Made by a program: the position numbers and the translations under genes | DNA from: CAZUGA01 sp964626505 | GTDB lineage: Bacteria > Pseudomonadota > Gammaproteobacteria > Methylococcales > UBA1147 | Length of the DNA: 9,239 nt | Assembly: GCA_964626505.1 (NCBI GenBank) | Contig: CAZVFR010000143.1 | Span: forward strand, 1-9,239 | Reading direction: 5' to 3' | Notes under the pieces: model-generated | The model's database searches: none | Seen by the model: the letters and a program-made list of their open reading frames with translations, nothing else | What the model was told of the DNA's origin: nothing | In this document: piece after piece, positions 1 to 5,642 of the stretch | How the letters are laid out: every line of letters starts with the position of its first letter | Position numbering within the stretch: position 1 is the stretch's first letter

Positions 1-132
1 TGATTTCGAATCAGGTCGTTAGTTTGAAATCTCTCCCGAGCAAACTGTTCTGCATGCGACTTCATCCCGATTTCACATCGAATTCACGAATCCCTCAAAT
101 TAGATCCGTCTTGGATTATTAGACTGCGATTA
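1..132. other. Upstream intergenic stretch, no gene seen
   Basis: No open reading frame with a plausible ribosome binding site is visible here. A short inverted repeat (TGATT-tcg-AATCA, 1-13) sits at the window edge and could belong to the end of a preceding gene, but no T-tract follows it. I could not find a convincing sigma-70 promoter. A sigma-54 -24/-12 site was looked for, because exosortase-linked genes are sometimes sigma-54 controlled, and none with correct spacing was found. The promoter of the VIT/vWA operon presumably lies here. Confidence 0.4.
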
Positions 133-155
133 ACGGTGTTGTTTTGCAACGCCGT
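133..155 (+). promoter_or_regulatory. Hairpin in the probable 5' leader of the VIT/vWA operon
   Basis: ACGGTGTTG (133-141) pairs with CAACGCCGT (147-155) across a 5-nt TTTTG loop, giving a 9-bp stem with one G-U pair. It ends 17 nt before the AAGAGGAG ribosome binding site. No U-tract follows, so it is not an obvious intrinsic terminator. It could stabilise the leader or bind a regulator. The structure is seen in the sequence; the role is inference. Confidence 0.4.
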
Positions 156-172
156 ATTCACACTCAATAATC

Positions 173-180
173 AAGAGGAG
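173..180 (+). promoter_or_regulatory. Strong ribosome binding site deciding the start of the VIT/vWA gene
   Basis: AAGAGGAG lies 6 nt before the ATG at 187. It selects this start over an in-frame ATG at 136, which has no ribosome binding site and lies inside the leader hairpin. The 187 start also places a clean signal peptide at the N-terminus. Confidence 0.75.
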
Positions 181-186
181 ATCGAT

Positions 187-2290
187 ATGTACAAACTTAA
201 GTCATTCAGGAATAGGCGTATTTTAGTCTGCCTGGTTCTTCTTATGTTGCCCAGCGCATGGGTTCACGCTGCTGGCGCGGATAAAACTTTGTCGCCTTAT
301 TTCCAGGTGATTTCCGAAAATATGGCGGGTATCGAAGCGCTGCCTTTGCAGCAAACTTCAGCCGAAGTTGATATTGCGGGGGTGATTGCTGACGTAAGAG
401 TAACCCAAACGTATCAAAACAGGGGTAGTCAACCTATTGAGGCCATTTATGTCTTTCCAGGTTCGACTCGGGCGGCGGTCTATGGCCTGCAAATGACGAT
501 CGGCGAGCGGGTTATTAAGGCCAAGATTAAAGAGAGCCAAGCAGCGCGGATCGAATATAGGCAGGCTAAACAACAAGGGAAACGGGCATCTTTGCTGGAA
601 CAACAGCGCCCTAATGTATTTCAAATGAATGTGGCCAATATTATGCCGAGCGACAAAGTTGTTGTTGAGCTCGCGTATACCGAGTTACTGGTGCCGGAAG
701 AGGGTGTTTACGCGTTTGTCTATCCGACCGTAGTCGGTCCACGTTATTCCAACCAACCGGAAGATCANNNNNNNNNNTTGTCGTCTAACAGTAGTCGGCC
801 CGCGCTATTCGGAAACACCGGCCCGTGGTGCGTCGGACAGCGAGCGTTGGATTGCGAATCCGTTTTTACAGCAGGGGCAGCCCGTACCTTATGCGTTTAA
901 TATCAGTGTCGGTTTGGCGACGGGCATTCCAATTCAGGGTTTAAGCTCGCCGTCGCATGTTGTAGATATAAACTATTCCGAGCAAAACACCGCCCAAGTT
1001 CGATTGAAGAGCGGCGAAACCAATGGCGGTAACCGAGATTATATTCTGCGGTATCGCTTGCGCGGAGACGAAATCGAGTCGGGTTTGCTCCTTTACGAAG
1101 GTGAAGACGAGAATTTCTTTCTGCTTTTGTCGCAGCCGCCAAAACGTGTGCGACCACAGGAAATTCCACCACGCGAGTATATTTTTGTCGTCGATGTATC
1201 CGGTTCCATGCACGGGTTTCCGCTGGATACCAGCAAAAAACTCATGCAGGAGCTGTTAACCGGGTTGCGGCCTAGAGATTCGTTCAATATTCTATTTTTC
1301 TCGGGTGGTTCATCGGTCTTGGCCGAGTCATCTTTACCAGTAACTGCGGCCAATATCAGGCAAGCTATCGCGATGTTGGAAAACCAGCAGGGCGGTGGCG
1401 GAACACGGCTGCTGCCGGCGTTGAAGCGCGCCATGGCGATGTCGGCCGGAGACGGCACGGCGCGGAGTTTTGTGATTGTGTCCGACGGTTATGTTTCGAT
1501 TGAAACCGATGCTNNNNNNNNNNATGCTTTCGAATATGTTCGTGAACATCTGAATCAGGCTAACTTTTTTTCGTTCGGTATTGGCTCAAGCGTCAATCGT
1601 TTTCTAATGGAAGGTCTGGCCCGTGCGGGTCGTGGAGAACCCATGATCATTACGTCGCCTAGCGAAGCGGCCAAAGCCGCGGAAAGATTTCGCCGCTATA
1701 TTGAGACGCCGGTATTGACGAATATCGAAATCGATTTTGACGGCTTCGATGTCTATGACGTAGAGCCTAAACAAGCACCGGACTTATTTGCACAACGGCC
1801 TCTGACGGTATTCGGAAAGTGGCGTGGTAAAGCGCAAGGCCAAATTGAGATCAGTGGCTATCAAGGCGATACACGGACTATTCAGCCAATTGACGTGGCG
1901 AAAGCCGCTAGACCGGATTCCAACCGGGCTTTACGTTATCTTTGGGCGAGGCAACGTATTGCTGATTTGGGCGATTTTGAGAAGCTTGCGCCTGACTCTG
2001 AGCGCCGTGCCGAAATTACCACATTGGGCCTAAGCTACAATCTACTCACCAAATACACATCATTTATCGCTGTGGATGAAGTTATCGCCAATCCAAGCGG
2101 TCAGAGTACATCCGTAAAGCAAGCGCTTCCACTGCCGCAAGGTGTTTCGAATCTGGCTGTGAGTGGTGTGGTCGCGACCGCGCCCGAGCCCGAAATGGTC
2201 GGTTTGTTGGCCGTGCTGGCGGTTGTCTTGTTAGGGTCGGTTTTTAGTAAAAATGGCCGAGTGTATGGCAAGCGTAGATCTGCATGTTGA
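187..2290 (+). CDS. Secreted VIT and vWA domain protein with PEP-CTERM-like sorting tail (interrupted by two assembly gaps)
   Basis: This is an exported, probably surface- or outer-membrane-associated protein of roughly 680-700 residues. A signal peptide (basic KSFRNRR, hydrophobic LVCLVLLMLPSAW, cleavage near VHA/A) is followed by a VIT domain, visible up to about 720 and ending in the motif NVFQMNVANI then VELAYTELL. Next comes a vWA domain with an intact MIDAS: DVSGSM at 1193-1210, the GGGGTRL threonine, and the SDGY aspartate before the second gap, then FGIGSSVNRF. The tail is PEP, hydrophobic helix, KRR. The coding frame is frame 1 up to 767 and continues from 779 in another frame. The change coincides with the first run of N, whose length is arbitrary, so it is not evidence of a real frameshift. 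The family resembles the VIT/vWA 'marine proteobacterial sortase target' proteins, but here the neighbour is an exosortase. It is the first gene of a three-gene operon. The ligand is unknown. Confidence 0.85.
768..777. other. Assembly gap (10 N) inside the VIT/vWA gene
   Basis: Ten N join two contig ends and the reading frame changes across them. Both flanks encode the same peptide TVVGPRYS: 728-751 before the gap and 789-812 after it. The DNA differs at five third-codon positions. The placeholder length should not be trusted, and the frame change is an artefact of it. Confidence 0.9.
1514..1523. other. Assembly gap (10 N) with 5-bp overlapping flanks
   Basis: The left flank ends ...GATGCT and the right flank begins ATGCTTTC. 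Merging the shared ATGCT gives ACC GAT GCT TTC GAA TAT, encoding T-D-A-F-E-Y in frame. This fits the usual vWA sequence between the SDGY motif and the FGIGSSVNR motif. Probably no bases are missing. Confidence 0.8.
2183..2287 (+). other. PEP-CTERM-like C-terminal sorting signal of the VIT/vWA protein
   Basis: The last 35 residues have the three-part layout of exosortase substrates: a P-E-P motif (codons 2183-2191), a hydrophobic helix (MVGLLAVLAVVLLGSVF), and a basic end (KNGRVYGKRRSAC). Exosortases are known to act on such tails, cutting near the motif. The following gene is an exosortase, which supports the match. There is no LPxTG motif. Confidence 0.75.
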
Positions 2291-2299
2291 GGTTAGCAT

Positions 2300-3091
2300 A
2301 TGTTTAAGTCTCGAAAATTTGTAATCGCGCAGCTACTTTGCTTTTGGCCCGTTTGGTCTTGGTATATCCAACGCATAGCCGACGGGTCGGATGAACCCTG
2401 GGGTGTATTGGCCTTGAGCACAGTTGCTGTCCTGCTGTTGATGCGAGGACGATTCGGTGCAAGCACCGGTTCGGCGGTATTGATCTCGTCGGGGATTGTC
2501 TGCGTCTACGTTCTCGGGTACAACTTTCTACCGCCCTTAGCGAGGGGGATGATTGCGATGGTGGCGCTTGCTCTGACTTTGAGTTCAATGTGCTATGGCA
2601 AATTATTGCAACCGGGTGTGTTAGGTCTTTTGATACTATCGCTTCCGGTAATCGCATCCATCCAGTTTTATGGAGGCTTCCCGGTACGCTTCATAACGGC
2701 TGCCGTAGCGGCGCAGATTTTGGGGGTGGTGGGTTACGAGGTTCAGGCTCAAGGTACTCTGTTGCACTGGATGGGGGAGATAATCGTTGTGGATGCGCCG
2801 TGCGCGGGTATAAAGATGCTGTGGGCGGGCTTGTATCTTAATTTTACCTTGGCGATGCTGCGCAACTTCGGGGTGGCGGCCTGTTGGGTCAGTACAAGCT
2901 TTACGCTTACATCGGTATTTATCGGCAATGTGCTGCGAGCAACACTGCTGTTTTTCACCGAAAGTGGCATCATCAAGGCGCCGCCGGTGGCCCATCAGGC
3001 TATCGGTCTTTTGAGCTTTTTGTTGGTGACCGTTGCGGTACTGTCAATACATAAATATTTACAAGGTCGAAGACTATGCGCAATGGCTTGA
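2300..3091 (+). CDS. Exosortase/archaeosortase family transpeptidase
   Basis: This is a 263-residue polytopic inner-membrane protein, rich in hydrophobic segments throughout. The family's catalytic signature is present: Cys168 in the motif DAPCAGIKMLWAG (family form PCSGI), Arg213 in the motif GNVLRATLL, and His232 in PPVAHQAIG. Known exosortases cleave PEP-CTERM-like tails at the membrane and are thought to transfer the protein to another molecule. The start ATG follows TGAGGT (2288-2293), which overlaps the stop of the VIT/vWA gene, so translation is probably coupled. It is short for an exosortase because no EpsI domain is fused to it; that function seems to be supplied by the next gene, which overlaps its end by 16 nt. 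The only visible substrate is the upstream gene product. I cannot assign a specific Xrt subtype from sequence alone. Confidence 0.88.
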   Translation: MFKSRKFVIAQLLCFWPVWSWYIQRIADGSDEPWGVLALSTVAVLLLMRGRFGASTGSAVLISSGIVCVYVLGYNFLPPLARGMIAMVALALTLSSMCYGKLLQPGVLGLLILSLPVIASIQFYGGFPVRFITAAVAAQILGVVGYEVQAQGTLLHWMGEIIVVDAPCAGIKMLWAGLYLNFTLAMLRNFGVAACWVSTSFTLTSVFIGNVLRATLLFFTESGIIKAPPVAHQAIGLLSFLLVTVAVLSIHKYLQGRRLCAMA

Positions 3092-3585
3092 TTTTATTTA
3101 TACATATCTGCGCGGCCTTGGTTCCATTCGCTGTGTCTGAGTCGTCGATCCAGGGCAATAATTCGGAATTTCCGGGTTGGCCGGAAGAATTTGATGGCCA
3201 GGTCCTGGAAAAACTTGATTTGACCGAGCGGGAACGTGGATTTACGAACGGGTTTCCAGGTAAAATCGCGCGCTTTACGGACGGATCGCGCGAAATTGTC
3301 ATGCGCTATGTAGAACGTGCATCGCGGAGTGTGCATCCGTCCGCGGATTGCTTGCGCGGATCCGGTTTTCGGCTTGAAACTCAGCCTATACGCCGTGATA
3401 ACAACGCAAAATTGTGGGGATGTGTTCTTGCGGAACGCGAAGGTCTGCGGTATCGGGTCTGTGAAAGGATCTACGATCGTTTTGATCAAGACAGTTGGTA
3501 TGACGTGTCATCGTGGTACTGGGCGTCCCAGCTGAACCGTACTCAGGGGCCATGGTGGACCGTCACGGTTGCCGAGCGGATTTAG
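3076..3585 (+). CDS. EpsI-like (DUF3485-type) exosortase-associated exported protein
   Basis: This 169-residue protein has an N-terminal hydrophobic signal (GLILFIHICAALVPFAVS), so it is probably periplasmic or membrane-anchored. Its central motif VHPSADCLRGSGFRL (His87, Cys92) resembles the H-x4-C-L-x-G-x-G signature of EpsI/DUF3485 proteins, which are found fused to or beside exosortases. Two further cysteines occur in WGCVL and YRVCER, so disulfide formation or thiol chemistry is possible. The gene overlaps the exosortase by 16 nt and is surely co-transcribed. Its likely role is an accessory of substrate processing; the exact activity of EpsI-type proteins is not settled, and the family match is by motif only. 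Its TAG stop is completed by the first base of the inserted repeat element that follows. Confidence 0.65.
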   Translation: MRNGLILFIHICAALVPFAVSESSIQGNNSEFPGWPEEFDGQVLEKLDLTERERGFTNGFPGKIARFTDGSREIVMRYVERASRSVHPSADCLRGSGFRLETQPIRRDNNAKLWGCVLAEREGLRYRVCERIYDRFDQDSWYDVSSWYWASQLNRTQGPWWTVTVAERI

Positions 3586-3748
3586 AGGCTGTCTGGTCAA
3601 AAGTGATATTGGCTGCAAACGTCCCAAAATGGTCCATTTTTCCGATTATTCTCGTTAAATAGGCCAACTATTCGCCTTAAATAATCGATAAAATGGCCTC
3701 ATTCTGGATCGTTTTCGCTGCAATACATTTTAACCAGACAGCCTCTTA
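3582..3748. repeat. Candidate TTA target-site duplication flanking the MITE
   Basis: TTA occurs immediately outside both ends of the palindromic element (3582-3584 and 3746-3748). The match extends to TTAGAG on both sides, because the element starts with GAG and the right flank also continues with GAG, so the duplication could be read as 3 to 6 bp. A 3-bp TNA duplication is known for part of the IS5 superfamily; linking this element to that group is inference. Confidence 0.5.
3585..3745. mobile_element. 161-bp palindromic MITE-like element
   Basis: The ends are inverted repeats of 18 bp with one mismatch: GAGGCTGTCTGGTCAAAA at 3585-3602 against the reverse complement of the right end (3728-3745), which reads GAGGCTGTCTGGTTAAAA. 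The similarity continues inward: the left arm CCATTTTTCCGATTATT matches the right arm CCATTTTATCGATTATT on the other strand, so the whole element could fold into one long imperfect hairpin. A smaller palindrome AAAATGG-T-CCATTTT lies at 3626-3640. There is no transposase frame. These are the hallmarks of a non-autonomous miniature inverted-repeat element mobilised by a full-length IS elsewhere. As RNA the fold may also terminate or protect the upstream operon transcript. Confidence 0.75.
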
Positions 3749-3760
3749 GAGTTCTATCGG

Positions 3761-3766
3761 TATAAT
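3761..3766 (+). promoter_or_regulatory. Possible tusA -10 element
   Basis: This is a perfect TATAAT, 84 nt before the tusA ATG. No good -35 hexamer sits 16-18 bp upstream; that position falls in the last bases of the MITE (around ACAGCC). It is therefore a candidate only. Confidence 0.35.
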
Positions 3767-3794
3767 AAACTTCTGAGTTAGCGGGATCTTGCTT

Positions 3795-3813
3795 TGAGCC
3801 AGGGAATGGCTCA
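3795..3813 (+). promoter_or_regulatory. Small hairpin in the tusA leader
   Basis: TGAGCC and GGCTCA form a perfect 6-bp stem around a 7-nt loop AGGGAAT, between the candidate -10 and the ribosome binding site. No T-tract follows. The function is unknown. Confidence 0.35.
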
Positions 3814-3850
3814 GGGCGTGTTCGACAACAGGTTTGATAGGTAAATATTG

Positions 3851-4081
3851 ATGTTAGAGTTTGATCATGAAATTGACGCTTGTGGGTTAAATTGCCCATT
3901 ACCGCTACTGCGATTAAAAAAGGCGCTGATTTCAATGCAGAGCGGTGAAATCGTGCGCGTTTTGGCGACGGATCCGGCTGCCCATCTGGACATAGGCGTT
4001 TTCTCGGATCAGACTGGAAATACCATACTTGAGTATTTTGAAGAAGACGGAACGCAGCATTTTTATATTCGGAAGAAATAG
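3851..4081 (+). CDS. tusA: TusA family sulfur carrier protein
   Basis: This small cytoplasmic protein of 76 residues has the TusA/SirA signature near its N-terminus: D-A-C-G-L-N-C-P-L-P, followed by LLRLKKAL. The conserved cysteine of the CPxP motif carries sulfur as a persulfide. In known members it is passed to TusBCD/TusE for tRNA 2-thiouridine synthesis, or to other sulfur pathways such as molybdenum cofactor synthesis and sulfur oxidation. The ATG at 3851 is preferred over a TTG directly before it, because ATAGG (3837-3841) is spaced 9 nt from the ATG. Length is typical of the family. The gene stands alone, convergent with the HAD gene, so the specific partner cannot be inferred from neighbours. 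The symbol is by family; other TusA-like paralogues exist. Confidence 0.85.
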   Translation: MLEFDHEIDACGLNCPLPLLRLKKALISMQSGEIVRVLATDPAAHLDIGVFSDQTGNTILEYFEEDGTQHFYIRKK

Positions 4082-4085
4082 ATTT

Positions 4086-4115
4086 GGGCTGGTGTCTTTT
4101 ACCGGCCCGTGCTTT
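4086..4115. terminator. Possible bidirectional terminator between tusA and the HAD gene
   Basis: GGGCTGGT (4086-4093) pairs with ACCGGCCC (4101-4108) across a 7-nt loop, with one G-U pair. It is followed on the + strand by GTGCTTTTCT and on the - strand by a T-rich run (AAATCTATTTCTT). It lies between convergent genes and overlaps the last codons of the HAD gene. The T-tracts are imperfect. Confidence 0.45.
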
Positions 4116-4788
4116 TCTGTTCAGGTAATTTTTCGCCGCGTAGGCTGATAACGGGCCATTGTTTTTCTCGCGCAATGCGTTCGAGGGTTTCGTCCGGATC
4201 GACCACGATCGGGTTGTTGACTTTCTCAAGCAATGGCAGATCGTTCAGTGAGTCGCTATAAAACCAACTGTCGTGCAGCGTTAAACCGGTTGCTTCCAAC
4301 CACGCATCCAATTGTTTGACTTTGCCATCCTGAAAACACGGGATACCTTCAACCCGGCCTGTGTAGCGGCCGTCAATCATTTCCGGAACCGTGGCGAGTA
4401 TATTATCGATACCGTATAAAGCGACAATTGGCTCGGTGACAAATTTATTGGTTGCCGTGATGACCAATAGTGTATCCCCGGTGTCGCGATGTTTACCAAC
4501 TAAGTCGGTAGCCGCGGGTAACACAATCGGTTTAATCTTTTCTTGGATAAATTGGTCGCGCCATTGATGCAGTTGTTTGAGTTCGTGGGCCGCGAGTGGT
4601 GCTAATGCAAAATTTAAAAACTCGAATATATTAAGCGTTCCCTGCCGGTAATCCGCATAAAATTCGGCGTTGGTTCTTGCGTAATATTCGCGATCGACAA
4701 TGCCCTGATCGACCAGAAATTGCCCCCACAGATAATCGCTGTCGCCGTTTAGCAAAGTATTGTCTAAATCAAATATGGCAAGGCCCAC
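4099..4788 (-). CDS. HAD-IB family phosphatase (SerB-like)
   Basis: This is a 229-residue cytoplasmic hydrolase of the haloacid dehalogenase superfamily, subclass IB. Motif I is FDLDNTLL (nucleophile Asp7, acid/base Asp9), motif II LVITATN (Thr111), motif III DGKVKQL (Lys156 or Lys158), and motif IV YSDSLNDLPLL (Asp179, Asp183). A helical cap region (about residues 20-85) sits between motifs I and II, as in phosphoserine-phosphatase relatives. The start is GTG at 4786-4788, preceded by GGAAG five nt upstream, because no ATG stands before the essential DLD motif. The substrate is unknown; members of this group act on small phosphomonoesters. A relative beside the RppH gene is also found in Pseudomonas (recalled, not checked), so the pairing is probably conserved. 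Here the two are divergently transcribed. Confidence 0.85.
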   Translation of the reverse strand: MGLAIFDLDNTLLNGDSDYLWGQFLVDQGIVDREYYARTNAEFYADYRQGTLNIFEFLNFALAPLAAHELKQLHQWRDQFIQEKIKPIVLPAATDLVGKHRDTGDTLLVITATNKFVTEPIVALYGIDNILATVPEMIDGRYTGRVEGIPCFQDGKVKQLDAWLEATGLTLHDSWFYSDSLNDLPLLEKVNNPIVVDPDETLERIAREKQWPVISLRGEKLPEQKSTGR

Positions 4789-4819
4789 ACAATCTTCCAG
4801 ATTAAATTAAAGGTCGCTA

Positions 4820-4847
4820 AGCATAGCGGGCTGCGATTAAATGTAAA
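4820..4847 (-). promoter_or_regulatory. Candidate sigma-70 promoter for the HAD gene
   Basis: On the - strand TTTACA (4842-4847) and TATGCT (4820-4825) are separated by 16 bp, about 31 nt before the GTG start. The -35 matches consensus at 5 of 6 positions and the -10 at 4 of 6. Confidence 0.4.
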
Positions 4848-4954
4848 TGCTTTTCTGGCGAAAAACTCTTGTTTATGGAACAATTGGCCCAGGCAAAACA
4901 TTCACATCACTGTATTGAATTAAGCGTGAATAATTTAAAACCAGGTAGCTGTTC

Positions 4955-4960
4955 TATACT
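4955..4960 (+). promoter_or_regulatory. Possible rppH -10 element
   Basis: TATACT matches the -10 consensus at 5 of 6 positions in the 257-bp divergent spacer, 85 nt before the rppH ATG. No good -35 hexamer is spaced correctly. Nothing else identifiable is seen in the spacer (4789-5045) apart from the HAD promoter candidate. Confidence 0.3.
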
Positions 4961-5045
4961 GTTTCAACCGTTTTCGTGGCGCAGTTATAGAGCCAGACAG
5001 TAACGCACAGAATAGCTACGTAACCAGATTGTTCGGAATCGGAAT

Positions 5046-5567
5046 ATGATCGACTCACAAGGATATCGCCATAATGTCGGAATAGTTCTTTGCAATGAGA
5101 AAGGCAAACTTTTTTGGGCGCGTCGTGCTGGAATGGATTCTTGGCAGTTTCCGCAGGGCGGAATCAAGCGCCATGAAGACCCTGAAGAGGCTATGTATCG
5201 GGAGCTCTATGAGGAGGTTGGGCTACGCAAGGAACACGTTGAAATTATCGGGCGAACCCAAAGTTGGCTGCGCTACGATCTGCCAGATAAATATATCCGT
5301 AAGCATTCTTTTCCGCTGTGTAAAGGCCAGAAGCAGTTGTGGTTTATTCTGAAAATGAAATCCAGCGAGCGTTGCGTGCGCTTCGACTGTTCCGCCCGAC
5401 CCGAATTCGACGGCTGGCGCTGGGTTGATTTTTGGTATCCGGTCGATGAAGTGGTTTTTTTTAAAAGAGAAGTCTACCGCAAGGCCTTGACTGAATTGGG
5501 AGGCTACTTGGTGTCCGAATCGGTCCCTGTCAACGCGGGTGGTTTTTTGTCCAAAGTATCGATATAA
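5046..5567 (+). CDS. rppH: RNA pyrophosphohydrolase RppH (Nudix hydrolase)
   Basis: This cytoplasmic enzyme of 173 residues removes pyrophosphate from the 5' triphosphate end of mRNA, opening it to 5'-end-dependent RNase E decay. The N-terminus MIDSQGYRHNVGIVL and the SWQFPQGGI segment are typical of RppH. The Nudix box spans residues 38-60 and fits G-x5-E-x7-R-E-U-x-E-E-x-G-U exactly, with metal-binding Glu53, Glu56 and Glu57. The later KGQKQLWF motif, WRWVDFWYPVDEVVFFKREVYRKAL and total length also fit the family. The start ATG follows a weak GGAAT-rich site. It is divergent from the HAD gene. The usual gammaproteobacterial partner ptsP is not downstream; an ABC importer follows after 75 bp. 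Confidence 0.93.
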   Translation: MIDSQGYRHNVGIVLCNEKGKLFWARRAGMDSWQFPQGGIKRHEDPEEAMYRELYEEVGLRKEHVEIIGRTQSWLRYDLPDKYIRKHSFPLCKGQKQLWFILKMKSSERCVRFDCSARPEFDGWRWVDFWYPVDEVVFFKREVYRKALTELGGYLVSESVPVNAGGFLSKVSI

Positions 5568-5642
5568 AGAGCGCGAGTGCTAGAGAGCGTTGAGATGTGT
5601 GGCTTTTGTTTAAGCTTGTTATGCCGCTTTGGATAAGACTGG

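Noticed and set aside
130..150. Possible sigma-54 promoter (GG...GC) before the VIT/vWA operon
   Set aside because: GG at 135-136 and GC at 146-147 are spaced one base too short and the flanking consensus bases are missing.
136..186. Upstream in-frame ATG at 136 as start of the VIT/vWA gene
   Set aside because: It lies inside the leader hairpin, lacks a ribosome binding site, and would bury the signal peptide behind 17 extra residues; the ATG at 187 has a strong site.
768..914. A real frameshift or split of the VIT/vWA gene into two genes (second starting at 914)
   Set aside because: The frame change coincides exactly with a 10-N placeholder, and coding continues in the second frame from 779 with sensible protein (VVGPRYS, then RWIANPFLQQ).
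1093..1458. 121-codon open frame on the - strand inside the vWA region
   Set aside because: It is fully antisense to the conserved vWA coding sequence, with low-complexity composition and no start signal.
3699..4229. 176-codon open frame on the - strand
   Set aside because: It runs antisense through the MITE end, all of tusA and the end of the HAD gene, has no recognisable domain, and is best explained as a shadow.
5568..5642. Terminator or promoter between rppH and the transporter operon
   Set aside because: No stem with a T-tract and no hexamer pair with correct spacing was found, so co-transcription with rppH remains possible.
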